A DNA stretch of 64,000 bases from Zygnema cylindricum (lineage: Eukaryota > Streptophyta > Zygnematophyceae > Zygnematales > Zygnemataceae): positions 237,467-301,466 of the forward strand of contig JBBHKE010002640.1 in NCBI GenBank assembly GCA_037447655.1, in the 5' to 3' direction. The number at the start of each line of letters is the position of its first letter. The stretch's first letter is position 1. Of this stretch, positions 9,381 to 21,591 are shown piece after piece. The translations under genes were made by a program, and so were the position numbers. The notes beneath the pieces were generated by a model. The model worked only from the letters and a program-made list of their open reading frames with translations. It searched no databases and had not been told where the DNA came from.

Positions 9381-12300
9381 TAGTATATGTTCACCTAAGA
9401 AAACAATTTTAAATAGCTTACAACCTAGGATAATTTATTTATTTGTTTTATTTTTTTTGAAGTATTGTTTTTTTGTTTTTTTACATTAATTTGTACTTTT
9501 TCCTTTTGTGCCGCTGAAAGGTACAAAGCTAAATCAGCAAACTTTGAAATAATTTTTGCGGGCAGGTAATAGTAAAAAAGAAAGTCGAACCTAAATAGCG
9601 TGACATTCGATTACTCGCAGGGCAAATGGTTCTAGTTTTTCGTTAACAAAACAACCCAATATCGAATAGCGGAAACTGGGAAAAACGACAAAATCGCGTT
9701 ACATAAAGGCGCCACATCAATACTTACCGTCGTCAAATATTGTACGGATATCGGATCTTGTAAATCGACTGAAATTCAGTTTGATACTCATCACTACTAA
9801 TTGAAATTAGATTACGTACTTTCCTGGTATCGAACTAAATCGAACGCTAAAACCGTACTGAATTTGCCGGGAAGTAATACCGAATTCTGACTGGACCACG
9901 TGGTTTAATTTATCCATACCCACGAGCGAAGCGCAGTGCGGATGTACAGCCGCTCAATGTAAACCTCGGTCAACCACGTGGCGCCCGGCGGCCCCGAGTC
10001 ACTCTCGGGTTCAAGTTTTTGACCTCGTGACCGTACGTCCGCGTGCACTTATGGCCGTTTGGCGTATCTCATATACTGTACCTTCTTGGCTTCTTCCCAG
10101 GTCAGCAACCAATTAACCATCGGTTCATCACAACATGATGGTGACGTGCGTCACAAAGTACGGTGAGAACTGAGAAGAATATATATTCCGCGGCGTTCGC
10201 TGCAGTACAGTAATTTTCTACAGAGGACCTTGTCCTCACATCATCATCTCCACTATATGCACATCGCTATAAGAGAAAAAATCTGCAAGCTAAATTTGGA
10301 TATACGGACAATTATATATGTAAAGGGCAGCCGCCGCAACATACGTGAGGTGCAGGATCGCATCACTCTTTGTTTGGCGGCGCACGCCTTTGTCACTCTG
10401 CCGTGGTGCGGCAGTCAGACAAGTAGACAAGTACCAATAAAACAAACTGGCCGGATATAATCTGCCGCGACAGTCATCCGTACATAAAGCACTTGTCCGA
10501 TTCGGAAGTCTGTCAGCAGCCGCCATCTTTACCGTATCCTGAGTGAAGTTTACGCGCCAATATTATCGGATCGGAACATTGAATAGCGCCTTGGAACAGT
10601 TATAAATAGAATAAGTACATTGGAAGATTAAAACACCGTACATTTTCACTAATAACATTTATTCTAGATTTATAAAGTCAGAGTAAGGTACATTCGCTTG
10701 GATTTTCAAATACTTTCAGCTGGCCAGATGTCGGTACTGTAGTGGCAACGGACAAATTCAAAACTACAGTAGTACGGACTATACTGTACCGTATTCAAAA
10801 CGAGTGCTATAGGAAGAAAGATAATCAGAGTACAGTGCGTACTGTACTTAACGTACGTACATGCACAAAGCCGGTAAAGTAAAAAAAAAAAAAGGTTTTC
10901 CTGAGTTCTGCACTGTGCCACAGCAGTTACTGTAGCTGCTCAATAGGGAATTTCCATGGGAAAATGACTACTGCAGTTTCAACTTACTTGTTGTACGGAA
11001 TTGTACTTGGTTTCCGCGTTCGCCACCTCATTTTCGTACAAAAAACTTAAAACCGTACTCAAAATATCTCAAACAAATCTTAAGTACAAACTATTCCTAT
11101 ATCCAGTTCTCTTTACCAAAATTAATGTACCCAAAACGCGTCATCCCTAAAAAATATCAGAAAATAACTAAATATGTCCACTTAAAAGAAGAAACGTGGC
11201 TATATCTCTAACCCTGAACCAACTATGACGTCATGTTGGAGATGTAAATAAAAGGAAATCTAGCGGAACGACGAGATTCCAGACCATACGTACCTTTTTG
11301 AGATACTAGGAGACTCTGTGACGTCGACTAGTACGGCCGTCGGGCATTCCCCTCATTTTTTATTTTATTTATATTGCCTGTTTTTTTCTATAATTTTTTT
11401 TTTTTACGACCTTTGTGGACGACCGTCTATCCGAAAACAAAAGCCTGGAGTTGGAATTTACGACACGTGGAGTGCTAAGAAGAAATCTGAGCCGTCCGCT
11501 AGGAATTTGCTACAGGATGTCGTTCGATTAGACACGAGAAGATTCTCCTCTTTCGCTCGACTGAGAGCATTTGGAGCAAAATGGTCACGTCACGCGACGT
11601 GGAGGGAGTGGATGGGGGATTCGATTCAAAGTGAAAGATTTCCGGGAAGATCCTAGGCCAATCAACACGGAGAATAAAAGGTTGGAGATTTAAATCATAG
11701 TTCAAAAGTAGGCGTTTTTTGGTAGGCCTTTTGTAGGCCGCCTTTAGCGTAAGTTGTGTTACGGGCTTTCTATGTGATCTTCTTAGATCGCTACTTTCAT
11801 CAGCGACCGTCCGATCGTCAGAATCTGACGATAGTCCTATCGTAAGTTGTGTTATGGGCTTTTCATGTGATCTTCTTAGATCATTACTTTCATCAACGAC
11901 CGTCAGATCGTCCGAATCTGACGGTTTAAATAAAATGTCGCTCAAAACTCACAGAAAAATATTTTTTTCTCCGATTTTTTTTTCAAATTTAGACATGACG
12001 TTTAATTCTCTATCGATCCATGTGCAACTCAACCCTGTTACTATTTCATTTCATTTTGCGGCCAATACAATATGGGTCTTAAGGCCATATTGTATGTTTT
12101 GCATACAATAGGCATATTGTATGGGCGTACGGTCACCTACTTTTGTACTGATTTAAATGTTGCAGAGTATCGTACGTACTGTACGGTAGTTCGCAGCCGG
12201 CTAAAAACTTGACTGCAAGAGGTTAATCGGAAGTAAGCGGAAATAGTGTAGCGGTCCGTTTGTGGCCGTTTTGGAGCCATGTGGAGTTTGTACTTTTGAG

Positions 12301-13663
12301 AATGACACGACTTTGCTGGATTTGTGTCCGTACTAAATCTTTTTTCCGTACATTGTTCACGCCAGTATTTTGGTTATTATGCCTTGTCGTTTTATTCCGG
12401 TGGAAATCGACGTTAGCTATAGGTGGTACCAACAATTGTACGTCGAGTCAAATATCTTCGTTATCTTACTCTATTTTGTCGCCTTCTGGCGACAATGACC
12501 GAATCATGACAATCTTCCCGCAGCCTACCGTACGGATGCTCCTGCCAGCAAAGGCCGGTTTCACACGTTGAAAAAAAATACCGATTCACTGTACACATGG
12601 GCACTGTAAAGTACATCCTGGCGCCACGTCATCAAGCATTAGCAGGAATCCACGTAGATGCTTGTACGACCGCGATTCATACCTTCACAAAATAAGGACA
12701 CGTGTTGTGTCGTTCTGATAAGAGTCAAAGCTGTCGCGTTCGGATCTAGGATTTGATTGTCTCGCTAAAAAGTGGACCGACAGAAGAATTGCAGTACATG
12801 ACAGTAATGTACAGTACATTTCCGTACTGTACTTTATCTTCCCCATGAACCGACAAATAAGTCATGATGCGTTTGGCCTGGGACAGAATTCTGGCCAGAA
12901 ATATGGAAAGTATTGCGCCGGCTTTTCAACGCCGAGAGCCGCCGTACGTCATGAGCTGTCGTCACGAACGCGATGAGTTCGCACGAGGGAAACCTGATGT
13001 GTTAACGTCAGAATGGCCTAAATCATAGGGTGAAAAAGTAACAACGCGTTATCCCGTATTATACGCACGGAATGTGTAAATTACGCGTACTGTGCTAAGC
13101 CCTCTTATAGAGTTAGGGTAACATTCCGTTAGACGAAAAGTGGGGGCTCGTTACTTAATGCCGTACTTTTTTGTACATCGTCGTACAAAGAGGTACCGTG
13201 TTTTTTTTTTGGTCAGACGAAACATCGTTACTGGAAAGCTGTCAAGATGCTCCAATGATGTTAGGCGTAATTCTTGACCGTTGGATATTCCACTTTTGAG
13301 ATCCGCGAAGCAATCGCGCATATCATCCAGTGGTGGTCCTATACCATTGGTACACGTGGAAAAGCGAAAAAATATCCACTTTGAACAAGCGATCACAGGC
13401 CTACACATCGTACGGGCCATATGCTACTTGCCACGCTGGATACAAGTTGACCGAAAGTACAATACCATCGCACGCTCCGTCTGTCATCCACCGACCTTCA
13501 AAGTTTGTTTGCCATTCCGTTTCGAAATTTTGATTTCCATTTTCAAAATTAAAATCTGGCCGCAAACTTTTCGTACGAATCATTAACCACCTCCGCTGGT
13601 GCAGATATTATCGTTCAGATTTTCCGTTTGAAAAATATTTTTAGATTTTCAAAATGTGAACAC
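9381..13663 (+). repeat. large duplicated segment, copy A
   Basis: From TAGTATATGTTCACC to AAAATGTGAACA this segment is collinear with 14412-19150. It is non-coding in appearance: ORFs such as 12260-12571 are frameshifted in the other copy. It is GTAC-rich with many TACGTAC/TGTACG strings. Copy A carries a 455-bp insertion absent from copy B and lacks two insertions and one palindrome that copy B has. Its right edge joins directly, through a MITE, to the left edge of copy B. Copy B's right flank continues into sequence that also flanks the inverted copy at 1055-1650. That layout fits a tandem segmental duplication better than two separate transpositions. Confidence 0.85.
11696..12150. mobile_element. 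hAT-like nonautonomous element, 8-bp TSD ATTTAAAT
   Basis: It is present in copy A only. ATTTAAAT flanks it on both sides (11688-11695 and 12151-12158) and occurs once at the uninterrupted site in copy B (16867-16874). The ends CATAGTTCAAAAGTAGG and inverted CAGTACAAAAGTAGG form imperfect terminal inverted repeats. The 8-bp duplication and CA-G start suit hAT elements. Inside is a roughly 93-bp direct repeat (11747-11839 and 11840-11932). On the minus strand it reads as two similar D/E-rich peptides, but the ORF crosses the element boundary. Confidence 0.88.
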
Positions 13664-13665
13664 TA

Positions 13666-14411
13666 CACCGTGAATCGCTATTAGCGTAATAAAATAGATA
13701 GCGTAATGAAACAATTAGCGTACTTTACGGTAAATTGGGTTTTTTAGGGTACACAATGATACTAATTTATCATTAACTCTAATTTCAGTAAAGCATGGTA
13801 AATATATAATTTCATGTTTTTTATATTATTATACGCATTTATAAAAGGCCGTATGCGCCGCATGCTAAACTTGTTAAAGCATGTGAATGTACAAAATCAC
13901 ACCTGTATAATACACGGCTTTAAAAAATGTTTCGTCAAATGTTTAATCTCAATTACTATTTAATCATAGTAACACATGGGATNNNNNNNNNNGGACGGGC
14001 GTTTTATATAAAGTTTCAAACGACTAAAACCGAAACATGGAAAGTCGCCGAGTTTTCCTTTTTTCATGTTTATTTACATTTTTTAGTTTTTTTTGTTACG
14101 AAGTTTTTTTTCATTTTGTTTATTTATTTAATATGATCCAACATTCGATAAAATTTAACAAAAGAATCCACTTGTATATGATGTGGCGGTTAGCGTTAAT
14201 CGCATCTTCAAAGAAATCGCATATACTTATTAATGGTACCAAATGCGATTAATTCTTAACGACATTTACTTCTTTCAAAGACCCAAATTAGAATTATTAA
14301 ACAATTAGAATGTGTTTTTTTTTCAAAATTTTCAAATTCTTAATTAGCGTAAACCATGGTAATTATTCATATACGCTAAAGAAACTTCTACGCTAATTGC
14401 GATTGGCGGTG
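13666..14411. mobile_element. MITE at the A/B duplication junction, TA TSD
   Basis: It starts CACCGTGAATCGCTATTAGCG and ends with the inverted CGCTAATTGCGATTGGCGGTG. TA flanks both ends (13664-13665, 14412-14413). Its last 140 bp closely match the end of 23243-23805, establishing the family. It includes the 10-bp N gap at 13983-13992, so its true length is uncertain. Confidence 0.85.
13983..13992. other. assembly gap (10 N)
   Basis: Ten N characters lie inside the MITE at the duplication junction. Such a position is prone to misassembly between near-identical copies. Confidence 1.
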
Positions 14412-15731
14412 TAGTATATGTTCACCTAAGAAAACAATTTAAAATAGCTTACAACCTAGTATAATTTATTTATTTGTTTTACTTTTTTTTGAAGCATTGT
14501 TTTTTTTGATTTTTTACATTTATTTGTACTTTTTTCCTTTTGAGCCGCTGAAAGGTACAAAGCCAAAATCAGCAAACTTTGAAATATATTTTGCGGGCAG
14601 GTAAAAGTAAAGAAGAAAGTCGAACCTAAATAGCGTGACATTAGATTACTCACAGGGCAATTGGTTCTAGTTTTTTGTTAACAAAAAAATCCTAATATCG
14701 AATAGCGGAAACTGGAAAAAACGACAAAATCGCATTGCACAAAGGCGCCACGTCGATACTTATCGTCGTAAAATATTGTACTTATATCGGATCTCGTAAA
14801 TCGACTGAATTTCAGTTTGATACTCATCACTACTGTACTATTTGAAATTAGATTACGTACTTTCCTGGTATCGAACTAAATCGAACGCTAAAACCGTACT
14901 GAATTTGTCGGGAAATAATACCAAATTATGACTGGACCACGTGGCATATTCCATCCATACCCACGAGCGAAGCGCAGTGCTGACGTACAGCCGCTCAATG
15001 GAAACCTCGGTCAGCCACGTGGCGCCCGGCGGCCCCGAGTCACTCTCGGGTTCAAGTTTTTGACCTCGTGACCGTACGTCCGCGTGCACTTCTGTCCGTA
15101 CGGCATATCTAATATACTGTACCTTCTTGGCTTCTTCCCGGTCAGCAACCAATTAACCATCGGCTCATCACAACATGATAGTGACGTGCGTCACAAAGTA
15201 CGGTGAGATCTGAGAAGAATACATATTCCGTAATTTTCTACAGACCGTGTCCTCACATCATCATCTCCACTATATGCACATCGCTATAAGACAGAAAATC
15301 TGCAAGCTAAATTTGGATATGTAAAGGGCAGCCGCCGCAACATACGCGAGGTGCAGGTTCGCATCACTCTTTGTTTCGCGGCGCACGCCTTTGTCACTCT
15401 GCCGTGGTGCAGTAGACAAGTACCAATAAAACAAACTGGCCTGATAAAATCTGCCGCGACAGTCATCCGTACATAAAGCACTTGTCCGATTCTTGTCTGT
15501 CAGCAGCCGCCATCTTACCGTATCCTGAGTGACCTTTACGCGCCAATATTATCGGATCGGAACATTGAATAGCGCCTTGGAACAATTACAAATAGAATAA
15601 GTATAGGACGGAATATTAAAATACCGTACATTTTCACTAATAACATTTATTCTAGATTTATATAGTCAGAGTAAGGTACATTCGCTTGGATTTTCAAATA
15701 CTTTCAGCTTTTGCCAGATGTCGGTACTGTA

Positions 15732-15947
15732 CACCGCGCATCATTATTAGTGTCAACGACTCTAATTTGGGTTCTTAAAATTTTGATTTTTTTCCAAAAA
15801 TAGTGTACATGATTTTCAAAATTTAAAAGCAACTCTATTTAAGGAAGTGGACCATAATCTGCCACGTTTCTCGCACTAAATTATAATTATTAACACTAAT
15901 TTTTTCTTACACTATTTAAACCTTGACACTAATAACGATGCGCGGTG
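15732..15947. mobile_element. 216-bp MITE, TA TSD, with empty site in copy A
   Basis: Termini CACCGCGCATCATTATTAG and the inverted CTAATAACGATGCGCGGTG pair over about 25 bp. TA flanks both ends (15730-15731, 15948-15949). Copy A has a single TA at 10740-10741 inside otherwise matching sequence. The TA target is that of Tc1/mariner (Stowaway-type) elements. Confidence 0.93.
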
Positions 15948-17992
15948 TAGTGGCAACGGACAAATTCAAAACTACAGTAGTACGGACGATACCGTACCGT
16001 ATTCAAAACGAGTGCTATAGGAAGAATGATAATCAGAGTACAGTGCGTACTGTACTTAACGTATGTACATGCACAAAGCGGGTAAAGTAAAAAGAAAAAA
16101 AGGTTTTCCTGAGTTCTGCAAGTGCCACAGCAATTACTGCAGCTGCTCTTTAGGGAATTTCCATGGGAAAATGACTACTGTAGTTTCAACTTACTTATTG
16201 TACGGATTTGTACTGCGTTTCCGCGTTCGCCACCTCATTTTCGTACAAAAAACTTAAAACCGTACTCAAAATATCTTAATCAAATCTTAAGTTCAAACTA
16301 TTCCTATATTCAGTTCTATTTACCAAAACTAATGTACCTAAAACGCGTCATCTCTAAAAAATATCAGAAAATAACTAAATATGTCCACTTAAAAAACGAC
16401 ACGTGGCTATATCTCTGACCCTGAACCAACTATGACGTCATGTTGGAAATGTAAATAAACGAGATTCCAGAACGCACGTACCTTTTGAGATACTAGGAGA
16501 TTCTGTGACGTCGACTGGTACGGCCGTCGGGCATTCCCGTCATTTTTTATTTTTTTATATTGCCTGTTTTTTTCAATCATTTTTACGACCTTTGTGGACG
16601 ACCGTCTATCCGAAAACAAAAGCCCGGAGTTGGAATTTAGGACACGTGGAATGCTGAGAAGCAATCTGGACCGTCCGCTAGGTTTTTGCTACAGGATGTC
16701 GTTCGATTAGACACGAGAAGATTCTCCTCTTTCGCTCGACCGCGAGCATTTGGAGCAATAATGGTCACGTCACGCGACGTGGAGGGAGTGGATGGGGATT
16801 CGATTCAAAGTGAAAGATTTTCGGGAATATCCTAGGCCAATCAACGCGGAGACTAAAAGGTTGGAAATTTAAATGTTTGCAGAGTATCGTACTTACTGTA
16901 CGGTAGTTCACAGCCGGCTAAAAACTTGACTGCAAGACGTTAATCAGAAGTAAGCGGAAAGTGTAGCGGTCCGTTTGTGGCCGTTTTGGAGCCATGTGGA
17001 GAAGTACTTTTGAGAATGACACGACTTGGCTGGATTCGTGTCCGTACTAAATATCTTTTCCGTACATTGTTCACGCCAGTATTTTGGTTATTATGCCTTG
17101 TCGTTTTATTCCGGAGGAAAATCGACGTTAGCTATAGGTGGTACCAACAATTCGTTATCGTACGGTATTTTGTCGCCTTCTGGCGACAATGACCGAATCA
17201 TGACAATCTTCCCGCAGCCTACCGTACGAATGCTCCTGCGAGCAAAGGCCGGATTCACACGTTGAAAAAAAATACCGAACCACTGTACACATGGGCACTG
17301 TAAAGTACATCCTGGCACCACGTCATCCAGCATTAGCAGGAATCCACGTAGATGACTGTACGACCGCGATTCATACCTTCACAAAATAAGGACATGTGTT
17401 GTGTCGTTCTGATAAGAGTCAAAGCTGTCGCGTTCGGATCCAGGATTTGATTGTCTCGCTAAAAAGTGGACCGACAGAAGAATTGCAGTACATGACAGTA
17501 ATGTACAGTACATTTTTTTACTGTACTTTATCTTCCCCTTGAACCGACAAATGAGTCATGATGCGTTTGGCCTGGGACAGAATTCTGGCCAGAAATATGG
17601 AAAGTATTGCGCCGGCTTTTCAACCGCCGAGAACCGCCGTACGTCATGAGCTGTCGTCACGAACGCGATGAGTTCGCACTTGGGAAACCTGATGTGTTAA
17701 CGTGAGACTGGCCTAAATCATAGGGTGAAAAAGTAACAACGCGTTATTCCGTATTATACGCACGGAATGTGTAAATTAGGTAACATTCCGTTAGACGAAA
17801 AGTGGGTGCTCGTTACTGGACGCCGTAAGTTTCCGTACCCCGCCGTACAAAGGCGTACCGATTTCGTATTTTTGTTTTGTCAGACGAAACATCGTTACTG
17901 GAAAGCTGTCAAGATGCTCCAATGAAGTTAGGCGTAGTTTTTGACCGTTGGATATTCCACATTTTGATCCGCGAAGCAATCGCGCATATCAT

Positions 17993-18038
17993 CCAGTGGG
18001 AAGCAACTCTCCTCGCGAGGAGAGTTGCTTCCCATTGG
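17993..18038. repeat. 46-bp near-perfect palindrome
   Basis: The arms (outer CCAGTGGGAAGCAA, inner CTCTCCTCG / CGAGGAGAG) pair with one mismatch. The matching place in copy A (about 13327-13352) has only a short non-palindromic joint, so the hairpin was either gained here or deleted there. Confidence 0.88.
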
Positions 18039-18262
18039 TCGTGTACCATTGGTACACGTTGGAAAGCAAAAAAATATCGACTGTGAACAAGAGATCGCAG
18101 GCCTCCACGTCGTACGAGCCTTATGCCACTTGCCACGCTGGATACAAGTCAGCCGAAAGTACGGTACCATCGCACGCTCCGTCTGACATCCACCGACCTT
18201 CAAAGTTTGCGGCGCCTTTTTGCCATTCCGTTTCGAAATTTTGATTTCCATTTTCAAAATTA

Positions 18263-19041
18263 GGGTGCGTCTCTATGTGCTTAAGTAAGGGTTTTTTTCT
18301 GTCGTTTTCCTGTAAAACTTAGAGCCGTACCGCGTAAGTTTCAACCGTACAATAAAATAGAAAAAAAGAGAAGTACATTTTGCGTCATCATCGAATTTAA
18401 AATGTACTACATCTTGTCGTCTTGTGTTCTTCGACCCACTTCGACGACAAAAAACGTCATCTTCAACCTTATCTTTAAAATACAGGGCCGATGTGTTTTA
18501 AAATTAGGGATTTTCTATAAACAAATAGTAACACGTATTCACACGTGTAATGTTTTGTTCAAAAAAATCAAACGATTTCAAGCGACGTGGAAGTGTACAA
18601 GATTCGCTATGTTTTGTCCGTTTTCGTTTAATACGACAAATAGAAGTACACAGTTTGTTTTGTTTTGTCCGTTTCCATCCGGTACGGAAGTTTTTTTTGC
18701 AGGGGTCTCAAGGTTCCTATGCCATTTCACATCGAGCCGACAATAGACGCAAAGTCAAAACGCATCTTCTTCAACCGTGAAACGGCGCAGGCTGGAGGGC
18801 GGTAGGTCTACAATGTCACGAAAAATCACGCGACGTCACAAGCAGTTACGAAAAATGACGTGGGTCATCACAGATTGTAGACCTTGACAGCCGTCACGGG
18901 CATTGTATACGTATACAATCGTCACGCCCTAAGTGACAATTTCCTTTGGTACACATAGGGACACCCGAAATCCGGGTCCGCCGGATCTGCGCTAAAAAAC
19001 AAAAAAAAATCTCTAAGTTTGAAGTACATAGAGACGCACCC
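18263..19041. mobile_element. Tourist/Harbinger-like MITE, TTA TSD, with empty site in copy A
   Basis: GGGTGCGTCTCTATGTGCTT opens it and its inverse (with one change) closes it. TTA is duplicated (18260-18262, 19042-19044), and copy A has one TTA at 13549-13551. A 3-bp TTA target is typical of PIF/Harbinger elements. A second, similar end (GGGTGTCCCTATGTGTAC, inverted at about 18950-18967) lies inside, suggesting a nested or composite element. It has no transposase ORF. Confidence 0.92.
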
Positions 19042-19150
19042 TTAAAATCTGACCGCAAAATTTTCGAACAAATCATTAACCACCTCCGCTGGTACAGATA
19101 TTATCGTTCAGATTTTCCGTTTGAAGAATATTTTTAGATTTTTAAAATGT

Positions 19151-20414
19151 GAACAGTAACTACGTGGCACCAATCGTAATTTCGAAAGGTTTTTCACTGG
19201 CCCGATGCAATGGAGCGGACTTCCAGTAAACGTTGTCGGTAGACTTCTCCGTACATTTACTGGGACCGCCTAATCGAATGTTGCCCTTAGGGTAACTTTC
19301 CATCAGGCGAAAAGTGGGGTTGTTTACTGGAGAAAGTACCCTTCCGTACTAGGCCATGCTGTTTTTTTTTTTTTTACAAAAGATGTTTACTAAAAATTCG
19401 TTGAGATTCTCCAGACTTTTTGGAGAAAAATACCACCGTCCGATTTTCAATTTTCGACGCAAGCGCTTCGTGTTTCCAGTACGTAGCTAGTCTCCTCCGA
19501 CTGTCCTCGGGAGGAGAGTTTGTGAATATTGGACGCGTGTTTTGGTCAACTTGTAAAGTCAGAGTCGATCCACGACAAACGTGAAGCAATAAATTTACAT
19601 GTGGCAAATGGAGTGTACCGTGTGACATCAAAGCCAGCCTGTTCGACGACAAAGAAATCTTGGTTGTATAGCCAGCCTGTTCGACGACAAAAAAGACTTT
19701 GTTGTATTACATCCTGTGACGTCTCCTTCAAAAATGTGCAATACAGCAATTCACGTTCAAATGGTACATTCTTGGACATTTGTACAAACTTTAATTTTGC
19801 AACGGTTTTCGTGGTCGTTGATACCACAACAACCGTAAGAACGTCCAGATTGTACATTAGCGTGACGCTACTAGATATTTCAATCGGCGTCTGCCCAAAC
19901 ACATACGCAGCTGCGATTTTGTCCTTTTGGAAATGATGATTATTCCCGGGCGGCTCAAAAGGTCCTACGTGGTACCAATCGCAATCTAACACCTCATTCA
20001 CTGGCACGACCTGATGGAAGGGTGTTACAAATATTACTACCAATAAACTTGTTCGTACGATTACTCGGAACGCCTGATAGAAGGTTACCCTTATACGGTA
20101 ATTCCACGTACGGGATTAATGGTTACAGGTCTAAAATTGAAGCAATCATAGAGAAAGCCGTACAGATTATTATACATTGTACAATTTATGTACGACTGAT
20201 TCGGTTAATGGCCAGTAACGTCAAGAATCGCGTACGTTTTATTTACCCTATTGTGGAACTACGCCTATTTTAGTATTTTACTATTTTAGCATGATGTGCG
20301 CATAATACGGCGCATCACGCGGAGCTTTGATTTACGATGTGTATTCTTAACGGGACGCTGTTATTAAAAAGATTTTAGCTTGCTACTTGTAGCTATTTGA
20401 TTGGACGACACTGA
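19151..20414. other. repeat-derived DNA flanking copy B
   Basis: It contains TACGTGG(C/T)ACCAATCG followed by CACTGG blocks at about 19161 and 19963. Both are related to 22608 and, inverted, to about 1160, so it is built from ends of one repeat family. A short direct duplication (GCCAGCCTGTTCGACGAC) occurs near 19633 and 19671. ORFs 19529-19936 and 19546-20043 overlap on opposite strands and show no motif. Confidence 0.55.
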
Positions 20415-20422
20415 TTCTGGAA

Positions 20423-21583
20423 GGGAATAGATCATGACAGTGACTGTTTTGGTTGCGCACAGTCACTTACGTCATTTTGTCAAAAAACGTACGTTTGAAG
20501 TACACATTGGTACAAATAAAGTACCGTTGAGTATAAATTTGACGGTCAATCCGTTAGACATCTTTGACTTTCATAATATTGTTTCAACCGCTTAAAATTT
20601 TGCCGCGCTTGCGAATGTCGACCGTCATAATAAAATTAGCAATTCACACGGCCGGTGAGCGTTTACGGTAACAAAACTGCGGCGACCACGCCATTACGAA
20701 TCAACATACTTACATTGACAGCGAAATGTTAGGATATTGGGCGAATCGGCGTCGGCCGAAATCGTGCAGTCAACTTTTTGTTCGGTTCGCGTTAGTTATG
20801 TTTTTTTTCGTTCGGTACTGTACTTTTGTGTCGGTTCAGTTTTATGCGAGCGCCGACCGTTATTCATTTGTTCGAGTCGCACGCTGGTTGATTGCGAGGA
20901 AACATTGGTTCGGGAAGCGTGACGCGATTTTTTCGTCCGCGGAAGTAATTTATGTGTACGACAAAGCGGCAATACCTTTGTACGGCCGATCTTGCTACGA
21001 TCTTGTCAATGTAAGTATGTTGATTCGTAAATAGCGTGGCTCGATTTCGTCGCGCGTGACGACGCTCATTTTTTCCATTTAATTTAAAATGATATTTTTA
21101 TGCCAGTTCGTTTTATTATAAAAGTTTATTTCGTTTCGTGCGTTATAATATTTCCGTACGAGACCTATAGTACTTTCAGTTTCAATAGGTTTCGTTTCAC
21201 TTTGCGTCTAAGTTCAATGTAACACTTAGAGGATTCAATTTCAATTTTGCGGCTAAGTGCTCTCACCGTGGAGCTCACATATCGACAAAAAGTTACTGTC
21301 TGCAACCATTTTATTTACATGTGGTCGCCGCAGTTTTGTTACCGCAAACGCTCGCCGGCCGTGTGAATTGCTAATTTTATTATGATGGTCGACGTTCGCA
21401 TGCGCGGCAAAATTTTAAGCGGTTGAAACAATATTATGAAAGTCAAAGATGTCTAACCGATTGACTGTCAAATTTATACTCAACGGTACTTTATTTGTAC
21501 CAATGTGTCCTTCAAACGTACGTTTTTTGACAAAATGACGTGACTGTGCGCAACCAAAACAATCACTGTCATGATCAATTCCC
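20423..21583. mobile_element. long-TIR transposon, 8-bp TSD TTCTGGAA
   Basis: Arms of about 270 bp (20423 to about 20690, and about 21325 to 21583) are near-identical inverted repeats. They start GGGAATAGATCATGACAG on the left and GGGAATTGATCATGACAG on the inverted right. TTCTGGAA is duplicated exactly at 20415-20422 and 21584-21591. The 8-bp duplication suggests hAT-type or another 8-bp-cutting transposase. The centre (about 630 bp) holds one ORF (20726-21034) with no recognised domain, so it is probably non-autonomous. Confidence 0.9.
20694..21030. repeat. perfect 27-bp inverted repeat nested in the long-TIR element
   Basis: TTACGAATCAACATACTTAC... at 20694-20720 is exactly inverted at 21004-21030, and looser complementarity extends outward (CCACGC). 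The enclosed 283 bp contains GC-rich and GTAC motifs. It may be a second element inside the first, or a structural part of it. Confidence 0.85.
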
Positions 21584-21591
21584 TTCTGGAA

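Larger units (their letters stand above)
14412..19150 (+). repeat. large duplicated segment, copy B
   Basis: It is collinear with copy A (9381-13663). It carries a 216-bp MITE (15732-15947), a palindrome (17993-18038) and a 779-bp Tourist-like element (18263-19041), all absent from copy A. It lacks copy A's 455-bp insertion. Removing the insertions brings both copies to about 3.75-3.85 kb. No gene is supported within it. Confidence 0.85.

Noticed and set aside
12260-12571. 103-residue ORF in copy A with a partial counterpart in copy B
   Set aside because: The counterpart at 16977-17265 is frameshifted and substitutions do not respect codons.
20726-21034. 102-residue ORF inside the long-TIR element as a transposase
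   Set aside because: No DDE-type motif or zinc finger is visible, it is far too short, and it overlaps the nested inverted repeat.
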